From Ignavibacteriales bacterium (lineage in GTDB: Bacteria; Bacteroidota; Ignavibacteria; Ignavibacteriales; Melioribacteraceae): a DNA stretch of 64,000 nt. The stretch is taken from the NCBI GenBank assembly GCA_020635275.1, contig JACKAA010000002.1, forward strand, positions 620,001 to 684,000, written 5' to 3'. This document shows, piece after piece, positions 46,001 through 54,859 of the stretch; the first letter of the stretch is position 1, and the number at the start of each line of letters is the position of its first letter. Both the position numbers and the translations under genes were made by a program. A model generated the notes under the pieces. That model was not told the DNA's origin. It did no database searches and saw only the letters and a list, made by a program, of their open reading frames with translations.

Positions 46001-46343
46001 TATTCTCTCCTGTTCCGACCCAAACCACATTAGGATTTTCAGGATCAATTGCCAAACATCCTGTTGAATATGATCCATAGTTTTCAAATACAGGATCAAA
46101 TGTGGTGCCTCTGTTTGTTGTTTTCCAAATATTACCGCTGGCTACGGCAACATAATATTCGCTTTTGTTTAGGGGATTAACAGCTATGTCAGCAATTCTT
46201 CCTGATGTAAATGCCGGACCAATACTTCTCCATTTTAATCCGCCGTAAATGTCAGTTTTAGAAGTATCTTTTTCCTCTTCTGCAAATAGTATTATTGAAA
46301 AGGATAGAATTAGTAAGAAAGCAAATTTTGTAAGATTTTTCAT
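43089..46343 (-). CDS. Exported ~1080-residue VPS10/BNR-type beta-propeller protein (paralog 1)
   Basis: A signal peptide (to about residue 21) is followed by repeated BNR/Asp-box-like units (for example VYKTIDGGKSWENV, LYKTTDGGKTWKKV, VYKSVDAGETWDKI) that make one or two large propellers of the sortilin/VPS10 type, to about residue 720. The C-terminal third has a beta-sandwich-like part and a coiled region. Such proteins are widespread in this phylum, often loosely named glycosyl hydrolases; no catalytic residues can be assigned. A close paralog with the same layout lies at 54860. Confidence 0.82.
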   Translation of the reverse strand: MKNLTKFAFLLILSFSIILFAEEEKDTSKTDIYGGLKWRSIGPAFTSGRIADIAVNPLNKSEYYVAVASGNIWKTTNRGTTFDPVFENYGSYSTGCLAIDPENPNVVWVGTGENNHQRALGYGDGVYKTIDGGKSWENVGLKESRQIGKIVIDPRNTEIVFVAAEGSVWGPGGDRGLYKTTDGGKTWKKVLEISENTGVNEIALDPRNPDIMYATSEQRRRHTFTKIGGGPESAVYKSVDAGETWDKIMKGLPKVDIGGMCIAISPANPELIYLSMEAAEDKGGFFRSSNRGASWEKMSDKNTSGQYFNEIFCDPKDENKIYIMNNYSEFTVDGGKTWKRLSTKNRHVDDHAMWINPENPDNFLIGGDGGIYETFDGGETYDFKENLPITQFYRVFADNSEPFYFVYGGTQDNNSMGGPSETISADGIVNSDWFVTNGGDGFWSAVDPKDPNTVYAEAQYGNMVRYNRETKEAVDIRPEPRKDEDTYKWNWDTPLLISPHKSSRIYCAANKVFRSEDRGNTWQVISEDLTSQTDRNTWPVMGKYWSVDAVAKDKSTSLWGTIVSLAESKIKENLLYAGTDDGMIQVSEDAKTWRKIDEFPGVPKYTYVTEILPSKFDENIVFAAFNNHKRDDFKPYLLMSSDKGKSWKSISGNLPERGSVHSIEQDFVDPNLLFVGTEFGLFFSNDLGKTWTQLKSGIPTISVEDIAIQEREEDLVLATFGRGFYILDDYSILRSSNKKLLEKEAELFPIKDAKWYVTSSARYGQGSTYFKAENPEFGATFTYFIKEVPKTLKEIRQEKEKELFKDGKPIPQATNEELREEKNEVNPYLVFTITEMNNNEIRKLTAEAKKGIQRLTWDLRYESLNPLNDKDKFDPKAKPKSSTLVFPGKYKVAISLVTREGEKKLSENVEFNVVPLNNKFATKAEREELIAFQQKANSLTRTISGTENYLKELISKVDKIKQQILITPSATYELLTDAEQLEKQLDDIYLLFNRESNFPSTEENPPSPMTINERLAVVKYTHYRSTEPVTEKEKVNYEVLVDEFPAVYERIKNIGEYGVKNLETKLEKLGAPVTPGQLPELKLN

Positions 46344-46483
46344 TAGTCACTCTACGATAATTATAAAATAAATTTTTGAATCTTTAGATGTATTAAAAAT
46401 ATAAATGTTTGATGGAAAATCATAAGTGGTTGAGTTAAATTTAGAATAATTATATTAAATTTTTGAATGTAATGAAGGTTACT

Positions 46484-46942
46484 ATGAAAAATATATTGAA
46501 TTTAAATGATAAAAAATTAATTATTGATAGAGTTTCTACGCTGACTCCCGATTCCAAGAGAATTTGGGGAAAAATGAATACGAATCAGATGATTTGTCAT
46601 TGTGCAGATCAAATAAAATTAGCTGAAGGTAAAATTGATATTAAATTTGTTGGTAATTTCTTCCTTACAAAAATTATGAAAAATCTTATTCTCATTGGTT
46701 TGCCAGCTCCCAAGGGAAAGGTAAAAACGTATAGAGAATTGGATCAATTAGAAAATGGGACTAAACCGACAGCTTTTGAAAATGATATTAAATTATTGGT
46801 CGATGCAATTAATAATTTTGATTTTGAATTTCCCTCAAAGAAAAATGTTTTGCATCCTTCTTTTGGCAATATGAGCAAAAAGGAATGGGCTAGATTAATA
46901 TATGTTCATTTGGATCATCATTTAAGACAGTTTAGGGCTTAG
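46484..46942 (+). CDS. DUF1569 (DinB-like) protein
   Basis: A helical protein with MNTNQMICHCADQIKLAEG near the N-terminus and WARLIYVHLDHHLRQFR at the end; the spaced His residues (one in ICHC, two in LDHHLRQF) fit the metal-binding four-helix-bundle DinB/DUF1569 superfamily, whose function is unknown in most bacteria. I chose the ATG at 46484 because AAGG lies five bases upstream; the in-frame TTG at 46463 and ATG at 46472 are less likely. Its stop overlaps that of the convergent murQ gene by four bases. Confidence 0.75.
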   Translation: MKNILNLNDKKLIIDRVSTLTPDSKRIWGKMNTNQMICHCADQIKLAEGKIDIKFVGNFFLTKIMKNLILIGLPAPKGKVKTYRELDQLENGTKPTAFENDIKLLVDAINNFDFEFPSKKNVLHPSFGNMSKKEWARLIYVHLDHHLRQFRA

Positions 46943-47865
46943 TCTGGCTGGATTGCTCGTCTAACAAAACCCTCGGCTTTTTCAAGTCGTACTTTAGCTT
47001 CATCAAAACTAACTTCGGCTAAGATCATAACCAGTGCGGATTTTACATGATAATTTGATTGTTCTAAATATTTTGTTGCTTCATCATAATCAACTCCGGT
47101 AATTGTCATAACAATTCGTTTTGCTCTTTCTACCAATTTTTTATTGGTCATCTGCAAATCAATCATCATGTTTTCGTAAGTCTTGCCGAGTCTTACCATT
47201 GCTGTTGTTGTCAACATATTTAAAACTAATTTTTGTGCGGTTCCGCTTTTCATTCGTGTCGAGCCCATTACTACTTCAGGACCAACATATGGACAAATTG
47301 GAATATCTACTTCTTCAATATTAAATGTTTCTCTTGGTGTGCAAGTAACATAAAGTGTTGTTGCTCCCAACTCTTTTGCTTTTTTAACTGCTCCAATTAC
47401 ATAAGGCGTTCGTCTGCTAGCTGCAATTCCGCAAACAACATCTTTAGAATTTACTTTAGCATCTAAAACATCTTTTGCTCCATTTTCCTCTAAGTCCTCT
47501 GCTCCCTCTTGAGCAACAAACATTGCCTCTTTTCCACCGGCTATAAAACCTTTTACTAATTCAGGGCTGGTCCCAAATGTTGGAGGACATTCAGAGGCAT
47601 CAACTACTCCAAGTCTGCCGCTTGTTCCTGCACCAAAATATAATAGTCTGCCGCCTTTTTTAATAGCTTCAACAATTTTGTCTACTGCATTCTCAATAAA
47701 CGGCAATTCTTTTTCAACTGCCATTGGAACAGTTTTGTCTTCATCATTAATAATTTTAAGAATTTCTGCGGTTGAAGCAAAATCTATATCTTTTGAGCTT
47801 TGATTTCTTTGTTCGGTAGCAAGATTACTTATTTCATGAAAAAGTTTCTTTGAATCTGCACTCAT
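46939..47865 (-). CDS. murQ: N-acetylmuramic acid 6-phosphate etherase
   Basis: MurQ cleaves the lactyl ether of N-acetylmuramate 6-phosphate to give GlcNAc 6-phosphate and D-lactate during cell-wall recycling. The SIS domain shows LYFGAGTSGRLGVVDASECPPTFG (residues near 75-98) with the conserved catalytic Glu, then EGAEDLEENG and GSTRMKSGTAQKLVLNML. The C-terminal helical domain (ATKYLEQSNYHVKSALVMI) is also typical. 308 residues is normal. The start overlaps the end of rsmG by four bases. Confidence 0.95.
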   Translation of the reverse strand: MSADSKKLFHEISNLATEQRNQSSKDIDFASTAEILKIINDEDKTVPMAVEKELPFIENAVDKIVEAIKKGGRLLYFGAGTSGRLGVVDASECPPTFGTSPELVKGFIAGGKEAMFVAQEGAEDLEENGAKDVLDAKVNSKDVVCGIAASRRTPYVIGAVKKAKELGATTLYVTCTPRETFNIEEVDIPICPYVGPEVVMGSTRMKSGTAQKLVLNMLTTTAMVRLGKTYENMMIDLQMTNKKLVERAKRIVMTITGVDYDEATKYLEQSNYHVKSALVMILAEVSFDEAKVRLEKAEGFVRRAIQPD

Positions 47866-48542
47866 TTAACAAGTTCCAGCAGGATAATTTTTTTACCCTT
47901 TACATTTCTTACGTTGCTCGGTTTATAAGAGAGATCAAAGATTGTTGATTTTTTAATGTGGGATTTATATTTCAGCTCTGCAGTTTTAAATTCTTCTTCA
48001 AGGTTACCGCCTTTTATTGCGGCCAAGTATGCTTTATCCTTAATAAGTGGTAATGAATATCTAAATAAAATAATTAGTGGAACGGTTCCTCTGCTTACAA
48101 TAAGATCAAATTTATTTTTATGCTTTCTAATAAATTCATCACTTTCAACACGAGAATTTTCAACAGCCAAATTCCCTAATTTTAACTTCTGAATAAATTC
48201 GTGCACAGCATCTGTTTTTTTTCCGGTAGAGTCGACTAATACGCCACGCATCAAAGGCTTTGATATTGCCAAAGGAATTCCCGGCAATCCGCCTCCGGTT
48301 CCAATATCTAAAAATCTATTTGCGTTCTGTGGTAAAAATTCAGTTATAAAAGAAGATATAAAGATGTGATTTTCTATTATGTTTTCAGTGTCTTTGCGCG
48401 ATATTAAATTTACTTCTTCATTTTTTTGAACCAACAACTCCGCAAAGTGAGCCATTCTTTCAATTTGATAATCTGATATACTTATTTGATTTTCCCAAAA
48501 CAAGGTTTTTAGTTCTTTAATGTAATCCTTTCTAGTCTTCAA
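47862..48542 (-). CDS. rsmG: 16S rRNA (guanine527-N7)-methyltransferase
   Basis: RsmG (GidB) methylates G527 in the decoding-site region of 16S rRNA using S-adenosylmethionine. The SAM-binding loop is FLDIGTGGGLPGIPLAI (near residue 75), and the segment DLIVSRGTVPL corresponds to the family's R-A-x-x-P-L element. 226 residues fit. It follows mnmG by 15 bases and overlaps murQ, giving the order mnmE-mnmG-rsmG-murQ on the minus strand. Confidence 0.93.
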   Translation of the reverse strand: MKTRKDYIKELKTLFWENQISISDYQIERMAHFAELLVQKNEEVNLISRKDTENIIENHIFISSFITEFLPQNANRFLDIGTGGGLPGIPLAISKPLMRGVLVDSTGKKTDAVHEFIQKLKLGNLAVENSRVESDEFIRKHKNKFDLIVSRGTVPLIILFRYSLPLIKDKAYLAAIKGGNLEEEFKTAELKYKSHIKKSTIFDLSYKPSNVRNVKGKKIILLELVK

Positions 48543-48557
48543 GCAAGTACCTTTTTT

Positions 48558-50435
48558 TTAACTTTTCAAATATACTAATAAAACAGAAATATCTGAAGGA
48601 GACACACCTGAAATTCTTGAAGCCTGTCCTAAAGATCTTGGTTTTATTTTGTTTAGCTTTTCTTTTCCTTCGTTACTAATTGTTTTTAATTTTAAATAAT
48701 CAAAATTCATAGGGATTTTGAGGTTTTCTAACTTTTCCATCTTTGTTATTAAGTCTTGCTGTCTAACAATATATCCCTCATATTTTAATTCAATTTCGAC
48801 TTGTCTTAAAGCTTCTTGGTCTTCTAACAACGCATTAATTATTGGATATTTTTCAGCGTCGGCCAAAATCAGTAATTCTTTTAAACTTAGTTCTGGTCTT
48901 TTAACTAACTTCCCCAATGTTTCACCATTGTCCAAAATAGTTGAGTTCTTTTCCTCCAACAAGTTATTTATTGTTTTGGGAGTATATTTAATTTCCGAAG
49001 CAATTTCTCTGACCTTTGATATTAGAACTTCTTTTTGTTCCAACTTTTTTACAAATTCATCTTCCACTAAACCAATTTCATATCCATATCTTAACAATCT
49101 TCTATCGGCATTATCTTGTCTTAGCAGTAATCGATGTTCCGCTCTGGAAGTAAACATTCTATATGGTTCGTTTGTTGACTTTCCAACTAAATCATCAATT
49201 AAAACACCAATATAAGATTCACTTCTTTTCAGAGTAAGCTCTTCTCTTTTTTGAATTTTTAATCCTGCATTAATTCCAGCCATTAATCCTTGTCCAGCTG
49301 CTTCTTCATATCCGGATGTTCCATTCACTTGTCCGGCAAAGTACAAACCATCAACTAATTTTGTTTCTAATGTTAAATCAACTTGATAAGGAGGAAAATA
49401 ATCATATTCAATTGCATAAGCTGGGCGGACCATCTCAACATTTTCTAAGCCCTTAATTTTACGAAGAGCTTCAATCTGAATTTCTTCAGGTAAAGAAGAC
49501 GAAAAACCATTTAAGTAAACCAACGGATCATCCAATCCTTCGGGTTCTATAAATAATTGATGTCTGGGTTTATCTGAGAACCTAACTATTTTATCTTCAA
49601 TTGATGGGCAATATCTTGGTCCGACTCCACTTATCAAACCAGTAAACATCGGAGATCTATCAAAGCCTTTTTCTAAAATTTTATGAACTTTTTCATCCGT
49701 ATATGTTATATGGCAACTTACTTGTGGGAGAAAAGGAAACTGACTTCTGTCTGTTCTCATAGAAAATGGTTCGGGATTTTCATCTCCTGGTTGCTCTTCA
49801 AGGATATCATAATTAATTGAGCTTGATAAAAGCCGTGGTGGTGTTCCAGTTTTTAAGCGATCAAACTTAAAACCTATGCTTACTAATTTTTCTGTAAGTC
49901 CCGTTGATGCCTTTTCTCCAAACCTTCCGCCTTTAGTTGCATTGAGACCGGTATGCATTACTCCATTTAGAAATGTTCCCGCTGTAATAATAACAGCTTT
50001 ACATTTAATCTCTTTTCCCGATAAAGTTTTTACTCCAACTATTTTCTTGTTTTCAACTTCTATATCAATTACAGAATCTTCAACAATATCTAAATTTGGA
50101 GTTCCTTCAACTAACTTTATGGCTTCCATTGAATAAAGCTTTCTATCCGATTGACACCTTCCAGCCCAAATTGCCGGACCTTTAGATTTATTTAGCGTAC
50201 GAAATTGAATTCCAGATCTATCGGCGATATTTCCCATTGCTCCGCCTAGCACATCTATTTCATGCACAAGATGTCCTTTTGCACTTCCTCCAATTGCAGG
50301 ATTGCAAGACATTCTTCCTATGGCATTTTTTTCCATTGTTACAAGTGCAACTTGAAGACCCATTTTTGCTGGAGCAACCGCAGCTTCGATTCCTGCGTGT
50401 CCTCCACCAACTACTATTACATCATATTCTTTCAT
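48558..50435 (-). CDS. mnmG: tRNA uridine-5-carboxymethylaminomethyl modification enzyme MnmG
   Basis: MnmG (GidA) works with MnmE to modify the wobble uridine of certain tRNAs, using FAD and methylene-tetrahydrofolate. The FAD-binding motif [11 protein letters not shown] is at the N-terminus, followed by [30 protein letters not shown] and TGTPPRL, all hallmarks of the family; the C-terminal helical domain begins with a [15 protein letters not shown] region. At 625 residues it is full length. A parS-like site lies just 12 bases upstream of its start codon. Confidence 0.97.
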   Translation of the reverse strand: MKEYDVIVVGGGHAGIEAAVAPAKMGLQVALVTMEKNAIGRMSCNPAIGGSAKGHLVHEIDVLGGAMGNIADRSGIQFRTLNKSKGPAIWAGRCQSDRKLYSMEAIKLVEGTPNLDIVEDSVIDIEVENKKIVGVKTLSGKEIKCKAVIITAGTFLNGVMHTGLNATKGGRFGEKASTGLTEKLVSIGFKFDRLKTGTPPRLLSSSINYDILEEQPGDENPEPFSMRTDRSQFPFLPQVSCHITYTDEKVHKILEKGFDRSPMFTGLISGVGPRYCPSIEDKIVRFSDKPRHQLFIEPEGLDDPLVYLNGFSSSLPEEIQIEALRKIKGLENVEMVRPAYAIEYDYFPPYQVDLTLETKLVDGLYFAGQVNGTSGYEEAAGQGLMAGINAGLKIQKREELTLKRSESYIGVLIDDLVGKSTNEPYRMFTSRAEHRLLLRQDNADRRLLRYGYEIGLVEDEFVKKLEQKEVLISKVREIASEIKYTPKTINNLLEEKNSTILDNGETLGKLVKRPELSLKELLILADAEKYPIINALLEDQEALRQVEIELKYEGYIVRQQDLITKMEKLENLKIPMNFDYLKLKTISNEGKEKLNKIKPRSLGQASRISGVSPSDISVLLVYLKS

Positions 50436-50446
50436 TTATTTCTTTC

Positions 50447-50462
50447 TGTTTCACGTGGAACA
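50447..50462. promoter_or_regulatory. parS-like chromosome partition site 1
   Basis: TGTTTCACGTGGAACA is, on the minus strand, TGTTCCACGTGAAACA, identical to the Bacillus subtilis parS consensus bound by ParB/Spo0J. It lies in the mnmE-mnmG gap. Confidence 0.85.
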
Positions 50463-50493
50463 AATTTTAAGTTTATAATTTTCTCACAATCTA

Positions 50494-50509
50494 TGTTTCA
50501 CGTGGAACT
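50494..50509. promoter_or_regulatory. parS-like chromosome partition site 2
   Basis: TGTTTCACGTGGAACT matches site 1 at 15 of 16 positions, in the same orientation, starting 47 bases away. The last base breaks the consensus. Confidence 0.8.
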
Positions 50510-50521
50510 TGTTTTAGTTTT

Positions 50522-50582
50522 TGTCATTCTGAGCAAAGCGAAGAATCTAAGAAAAAGATGTTTCGCTTCGCTCAACATGACA
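50522..50582. repeat. Palindromic intergenic repeat with TGTCAT/ATGACA ends (copy 3)
   Basis: The left arm runs from TGTCATTCTGAGC and AAGCGAAGAATCT (50522-50548) and the right arm mirrors it from AGATGTTTCGCTTCG to CATGACA (50556-50582). It sits 15 bases beyond the mnmE stop, where its hairpin could also act as a terminator. Confidence 0.65.
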
Positions 50583-50596
50583 GTCTTTTTTATAAA

Positions 50597-51952
50597 CTAC
50601 TTCCCGATACAAAATTTTGAAAAGATATTATTTAAAATATCATCTGTTGTGACTTTACCAATTATTTCTCCCAGTGAACTTTCTGCGTTTCTTAAGTCAA
50701 CAGAAATAAACTCACCGCTTAATTTTTCATCTATAGAATCAATAGACTTAAGCAAATGCTCTCTTGCTTTTTCCAATGCATCTTTATGACGTAAGTTTGT
50801 AACAACAGCGTTCTTTTCACTAAATGAATTTGAGTCAAAACTTTTTTCTTTTAAATGATCTAAAAATTTATCTACTCCCTCTCCGGTTAGTGCAGAAATT
50901 CCAAAGTGATTTTCTCTCAAAATTTTTTTGTATAGATCAATTTTATTATCAACAAATATCACTTTTTCTTTGTCGGTTAAATGTAGAATTTCATCATATA
51001 AGTCTGTTGGAAATTCAGAATTTGTATCATTCAGTAAAATTACTAGGTCGGCATTTTCTACTGCTTTTCTGCTTCTTAAAACACCTTCTTTTTCAATTTC
51101 ATCTTCTGTAATTCTTATACCAGCAGTATCAAAAAGTTTGAATAAAATTCCATCAATCGAAACTTCTTCTCGGATGACGTCTCTTGTTGTTCCTGGAATA
51201 TGACTTACAATTGCTCGTGATTCTTTAACCAAATAATTTAGCAAAGATGATTTTCCAACATTAGGCTTACCAACAAAAACAACATTTACTCCATCTCGAA
51301 TTACTTTTCCAATTTTATACGAATCAATTAACTTTTCGATTTCTTCAATTATATTTTTAATCTCACGCTTTACTTTTTCAAGTGAAACAAATTCCAAATC
51401 CTCTTCTGCAAAATCTAATTCTAATTCAATTAAAGATGAAGAGTTAACCAAACTTTCTCTTAAAGAATCTACCTTTTTAGAAAGTACTCCATCTAATTGG
51501 TTACGAGCTCCTTTTAATGAGGCATTCGTTCTTGAGTTAATTACATCAATTACTGCTTCGGCTTGTGAGAGGTCTATTTTGCCATTTAGGAAAGCTCTCT
51601 TAGTAAATTCACCAGGTTCTGCTAATCTTACATTTTGTTTTAAAATTCTCGCTAAGATATTATTGCAAACTAATGGACTTCCGTGTGTACTAATTTCAAC
51701 TGAATCTTCTCCAGTATAAGAGTTTGGATTTTTGAAAACAGAAACCAAAACATCATCAATTACATCACCACTTTCAGAAACAATTTTTCCGTATTGAATT
51801 GTGTGAGAATTCATTTCGATCAGTTTCTTTTTACCTACAAAAATTGGATCAACAGATTGAATGCTTTCTTCTCCACTAACTCTTATTACAGAAATAGCTC
51901 CAACACCTATTGGCGTTGCAATTGCAGCAATTGTTTCTTCGTTAGTAAGCAT
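50597..51952 (-). CDS. mnmE: tRNA modification GTPase MnmE
   Basis: MnmE (TrmE/ThdF) partners MnmG in wobble-uridine modification. It has the N-terminal tetrahydrofolate-binding domain (ETIAAIATPIGVGAISVIRVSG), a helical domain interrupted by a G domain with P-loop GKPNVGKSSLLN, the GTTRD G2 motif, DTAGIR (G3) and VDNKIDL (G4), and ends in the diagnostic CIGK motif carrying the catalytic Cys. 451 residues is normal. It lies upstream of mnmG on the same strand, separated by about 160 bases holding two parS-like sites and a palindromic repeat. Confidence 0.97.
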   Translation of the reverse strand: MLTNEETIAAIATPIGVGAISVIRVSGEESIQSVDPIFVGKKKLIEMNSHTIQYGKIVSESGDVIDDVLVSVFKNPNSYTGEDSVEISTHGSPLVCNNILARILKQNVRLAEPGEFTKRAFLNGKIDLSQAEAVIDVINSRTNASLKGARNQLDGVLSKKVDSLRESLVNSSSLIELELDFAEEDLEFVSLEKVKREIKNIIEEIEKLIDSYKIGKVIRDGVNVVFVGKPNVGKSSLLNYLVKESRAIVSHIPGTTRDVIREEVSIDGILFKLFDTAGIRITEDEIEKEGVLRSRKAVENADLVILLNDTNSEFPTDLYDEILHLTDKEKVIFVDNKIDLYKKILRENHFGISALTGEGVDKFLDHLKEKSFDSNSFSEKNAVVTNLRHKDALEKAREHLLKSIDSIDEKLSGEFISVDLRNAESSLGEIIGKVTTDDILNNIFSKFCIGK

Positions 51953-52192
51953 AGTAAAGATTTGTACTATTTAATATCTATACATTAATCTAAATTTAGA
52001 GAACTTTAAAAATAATACTATTAAATGCAAAAAACAACTCTACAATTTTCTTAACTTATTTTAATAAAACAAGTTAGTGGTGTCTCTTAAATTAATTCCT
52101 TTTCGAAAAATTGTAAGCTCTTTTTTCATAAGAAACTTTTCTTAAATATTTTTGTTAGATAGAAAAAATAAATAATAGAAATAGGAGACATT

Positions 52193-54811
52193 ATGTCATT
52201 TAATTTAAACAAGTTAACAGTAAAAGCTCAGGAGGTCGTACAAAATGCGATCGAAATTGCTCAAAACTATAATAATCAATTAGTTGAGCCTGAACACATT
52301 TTTGCTTCAATGTTACAAGAAGCTGGAAGTGTCGCCGAGTCAATGGTTCAAAAAACCGGAGCTAATGTTGCTCAGTTAAAAGTAAAAGTCGGTGAGTTTT
52401 TGGAATCTCTGCCAAAAGTTTCAGGTGCTGGAATTGGAAACCAAGCACTTTCTCAAAACACAGCAAAGCTTTTTGATAAAGCTGCGAGCGAGGCTAAAAA
52501 TCTTAAAGATGAGTTTGTTTCAACCGAGCATATTCTTTTAGCATTAACTGAGGATTCAGGAAAAGTTGGAGATTTGCTAAAGAAAAATAATGTAACAAGA
52601 AATGTTGTGCTTTCTGCATTAAAAGATATAAGAGGAACGCAAAGAGTAACCTCGCAAAATGCAGAAGATACATATCAATCATTAAAAAAGTATGGTCGTG
52701 ATTTAAATGAATTAGCTCGCTCTGGAAAGTTAGATCCGGTAATTGGTCGTGATGAAGAAATTAGAAGAGTGCTTCAGGTTTTATCACGAAGAACAAAAAA
52801 TAATCCTGTATTAATTGGTGAACCCGGTGTTGGTAAAACTGCCATTGCAGAAGGAATTGCTCATAGAATTATTTCAGGTGATGTTCCGGAAAATTTAAAA
52901 ACAAAAAGCATTGTTGCTTTAGATTTGGGAGCACTTGTTGCCGGCACACAGTTTCGCGGACAGTTTGAAGAAAGACTAAAAGCAATAATTAAGGAAGTTC
53001 AAAATTCACATGGTGAAATAATTTTATTCATTGACGAGATTCATCAATTGGTGGGAGCAGGAAAAACCGACGGAGCAATGGATGCTGCTAATATTCTTAA
53101 ACCGGCTCTTGCGCGAGGTGAGCTTCACGCAATAGGGGCAACAACTTTAGATGAGTATAAAAAACACATCGAAAAAGATGCTGCCTTAGAAAGAAGATTT
53201 CAGCCGGTAATTGTTACGGAACCAAGTGAAGAAGATACGGTTTCAATTTTGCGTGGATTAAAAGAACGTTACGAAGTTCATCATGGAGTTAGAATTACTG
53301 ATGGAGCAATTATAGCGGCTGTTCAGTTATCGAACAGATATATTACTGATAGATTTTTACCGGATAAAGCGATCGATCTTGTTGACGAATCTGCATCAAA
53401 ATTGAGAATTGAAATTGATTCAATGCCCGAAGAATTAGATGCTCTTGAAAGAAAAGTAAAACAATTAGAAATTGAAAAAGAAGCTTTAAAAAGAGAAATA
53501 GACGAAGCTTCTGCCGCAAGATTGGAAGAACTGAATAATGAGTTAAGTAATCTAAAAGAAGAAAGAAATGTTTTAAGATCTCATTGGTTATTGGAAAAAG
53601 ATAAAATTAAATTAATTCGTCAATTAAAAAGTGATGTTGAAAATGCAAAAACTGAAGCTGAAAAATTTGAGCGAGAAGGAAATTTGGGAAAAGTTGCAGA
53701 GATAAGATATGGTGTAATTGCTGATCTTGAAAAAAGATTAAAAGTTGAGTCGCAAGAATTGGAAGAAATTCAAAAATCAAGCAAAATGCTTAAAGAAGAA
53801 GTTGATGCTGAAGATATTGCCGAAGTTGTTGCAAAATGGACCGGAATTCCAGTTAGCAGAATGTTGGAAAGTGAAAGAGCAAAACTAGTAAGGATGGAAG
53901 ATGAATTACATAAGCGAGTTGTGGGCCAAGGAGATGCGGTTTCTGCTGTAGCAAATGCAATTAGAAGATCTCGAGCAGGGCTTCAAGATATTGCCAGACC
54001 TATTGGTTCGTTTATATTTATTGGAACAACGGGTGTTGGAAAAACAGAACTTGCAAGGGCTCTAGCTGAGTTTCTTTTTAATGATGAACATGCTATGATC
54101 AGAATTGATATGTCTGAATATATGGAAAAACATTCTGTCTCCCGTTTAATTGGAGCACCTCCGGGATATATTGGGTATGAAGAAGGCGGACAATTAACAG
54201 AAGCTGTTAGAAGACGACCATATTCTGTTGTCCTTTTAGATGAAATAGAAAAAGCTCATCCAGATGTATTTAATATTTTGCTTCAGGTTTTAGATGATGG
54301 AAGATTAACTGATAATCAAGGCAGAACAGTTGATTTCAAAAATACAATTATTATCATGACATCAAACTTGGGATCGCATTTATTCCAAGAAAAATTGCAT
54401 GAATTTAATGAAGATAATTATGAAGAAATTTTGGCTGATTTGAGAGTAAAATTAAGCGATCTATTAAGAAAAACCATCCGGCCAGAATTTTTAAATAGAA
54501 TTGATGAGGTGGTCTTGTTTAAGCCATTGCTAAAAAGTGAGCTTAAAGATATTATAGATATTCAGCTTCAAAGGGTAGGAAAATTATTAGATGAAAAAAA
54601 TATATCTTTAGAAATTAAGGATGATGTAAAAGAATTCTTGCTCTCTATTGGATCTGACATTTCTTTTGGTGCAAGGCCGCTGAAAAGAACTATACAGAGA
54701 CATTTAATTAATCCTCTTTCTACTGAATTGCTGATGAATAAGTTTGGCTCTGGAGAGACAATAGTTGCAAATTATAATGGTGATGGACAAATAGAATTTA
54801 GAAAAGGATAG
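52193..54811 (+). CDS. clpB: ATP-dependent disaggregase ClpB
   Basis: ClpB is a Hsp100 hexamer that, with DnaK, pulls proteins out of aggregates. The 872-residue protein has the N-terminal Clp domain (to about 150), first AAA+ domain with Walker [14 protein letters not shown] (near 205) and Walker [12 protein letters not shown], the long M-domain coiled coil (about 410-530) that separates ClpB from other Clp ATPases, and the second AAA+ domain with [13 protein letters not shown] (near 612). AGGAG lies a few bases before the ATG. I see no CIRCE inverted repeat in the 240-base upstream gap. Confidence 0.97.
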   Translation: MSFNLNKLTVKAQEVVQNAIEIAQNYNNQLVEPEHIFASMLQEAGSVAESMVQKTGANVAQLKVKVGEFLESLPKVSGAGIGNQALSQNTAKLFDKAASEAKNLKDEFVSTEHILLALTEDSGKVGDLLKKNNVTRNVVLSALKDIRGTQRVTSQNAEDTYQSLKKYGRDLNELARSGKLDPVIGRDEEIRRVLQVLSRRTKNNPVLIGEPGVGKTAIAEGIAHRIISGDVPENLKTKSIVALDLGALVAGTQFRGQFEERLKAIIKEVQNSHGEIILFIDEIHQLVGAGKTDGAMDAANILKPALARGELHAIGATTLDEYKKHIEKDAALERRFQPVIVTEPSEEDTVSILRGLKERYEVHHGVRITDGAIIAAVQLSNRYITDRFLPDKAIDLVDESASKLRIEIDSMPEELDALERKVKQLEIEKEALKREIDEASAARLEELNNELSNLKEERNVLRSHWLLEKDKIKLIRQLKSDVENAKTEAEKFEREGNLGKVAEIRYGVIADLEKRLKVESQELEEIQKSSKMLKEEVDAEDIAEVVAKWTGIPVSRMLESERAKLVRMEDELHKRVVGQGDAVSAVANAIRRSRAGLQDIARPIGSFIFIGTTGVGKTELARALAEFLFNDEHAMIRIDMSEYMEKHSVSRLIGAPPGYIGYEEGGQLTEAVRRRPYSVVLLDEIEKAHPDVFNILLQVLDDGRLTDNQGRTVDFKNTIIIMTSNLGSHLFQEKLHEFNEDNYEEILADLRVKLSDLLRKTIRPEFLNRIDEVVLFKPLLKSELKDIIDIQLQRVGKLLDEKNISLEIKDDVKEFLLSIGSDISFGARPLKRTIQRHLINPLSTELLMNKFGSGETIVANYNGDGQIEFRKG

Positions 54812-54821
54812 TTATAAAATG

Positions 54822-54851
54822 TGTAGAGACGTAATATTTTACGTCTCTACA
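54822..54851. terminator. Perfect hairpin between clpB and the convergent propeller gene
   Basis: TGTAGAGACGTAA (54822-54834) pairs perfectly over 13 bases with TTACGTCTCTACA (54839-54851) around the loop TATT. It serves as a bidirectional terminator by position; the sequence also looks like a dispersed palindrome rather than a simple terminator. Confidence 0.75.
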
Positions 54852-54859
54852 ATAATTAT

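Noticed and set aside
18533..50582. TGTCAT/ATGACA palindromes as a CRISPR array
   Set aside because: The copies are kilobases apart, vary in length and have no regular spacers.
51953..52192. Heat-shock CIRCE element upstream of clpB
   Set aside because: No TTAGCACTC-N9-GAGTGCTAA pattern is present in this gap, and no other clear heat-shock signal was recognised.
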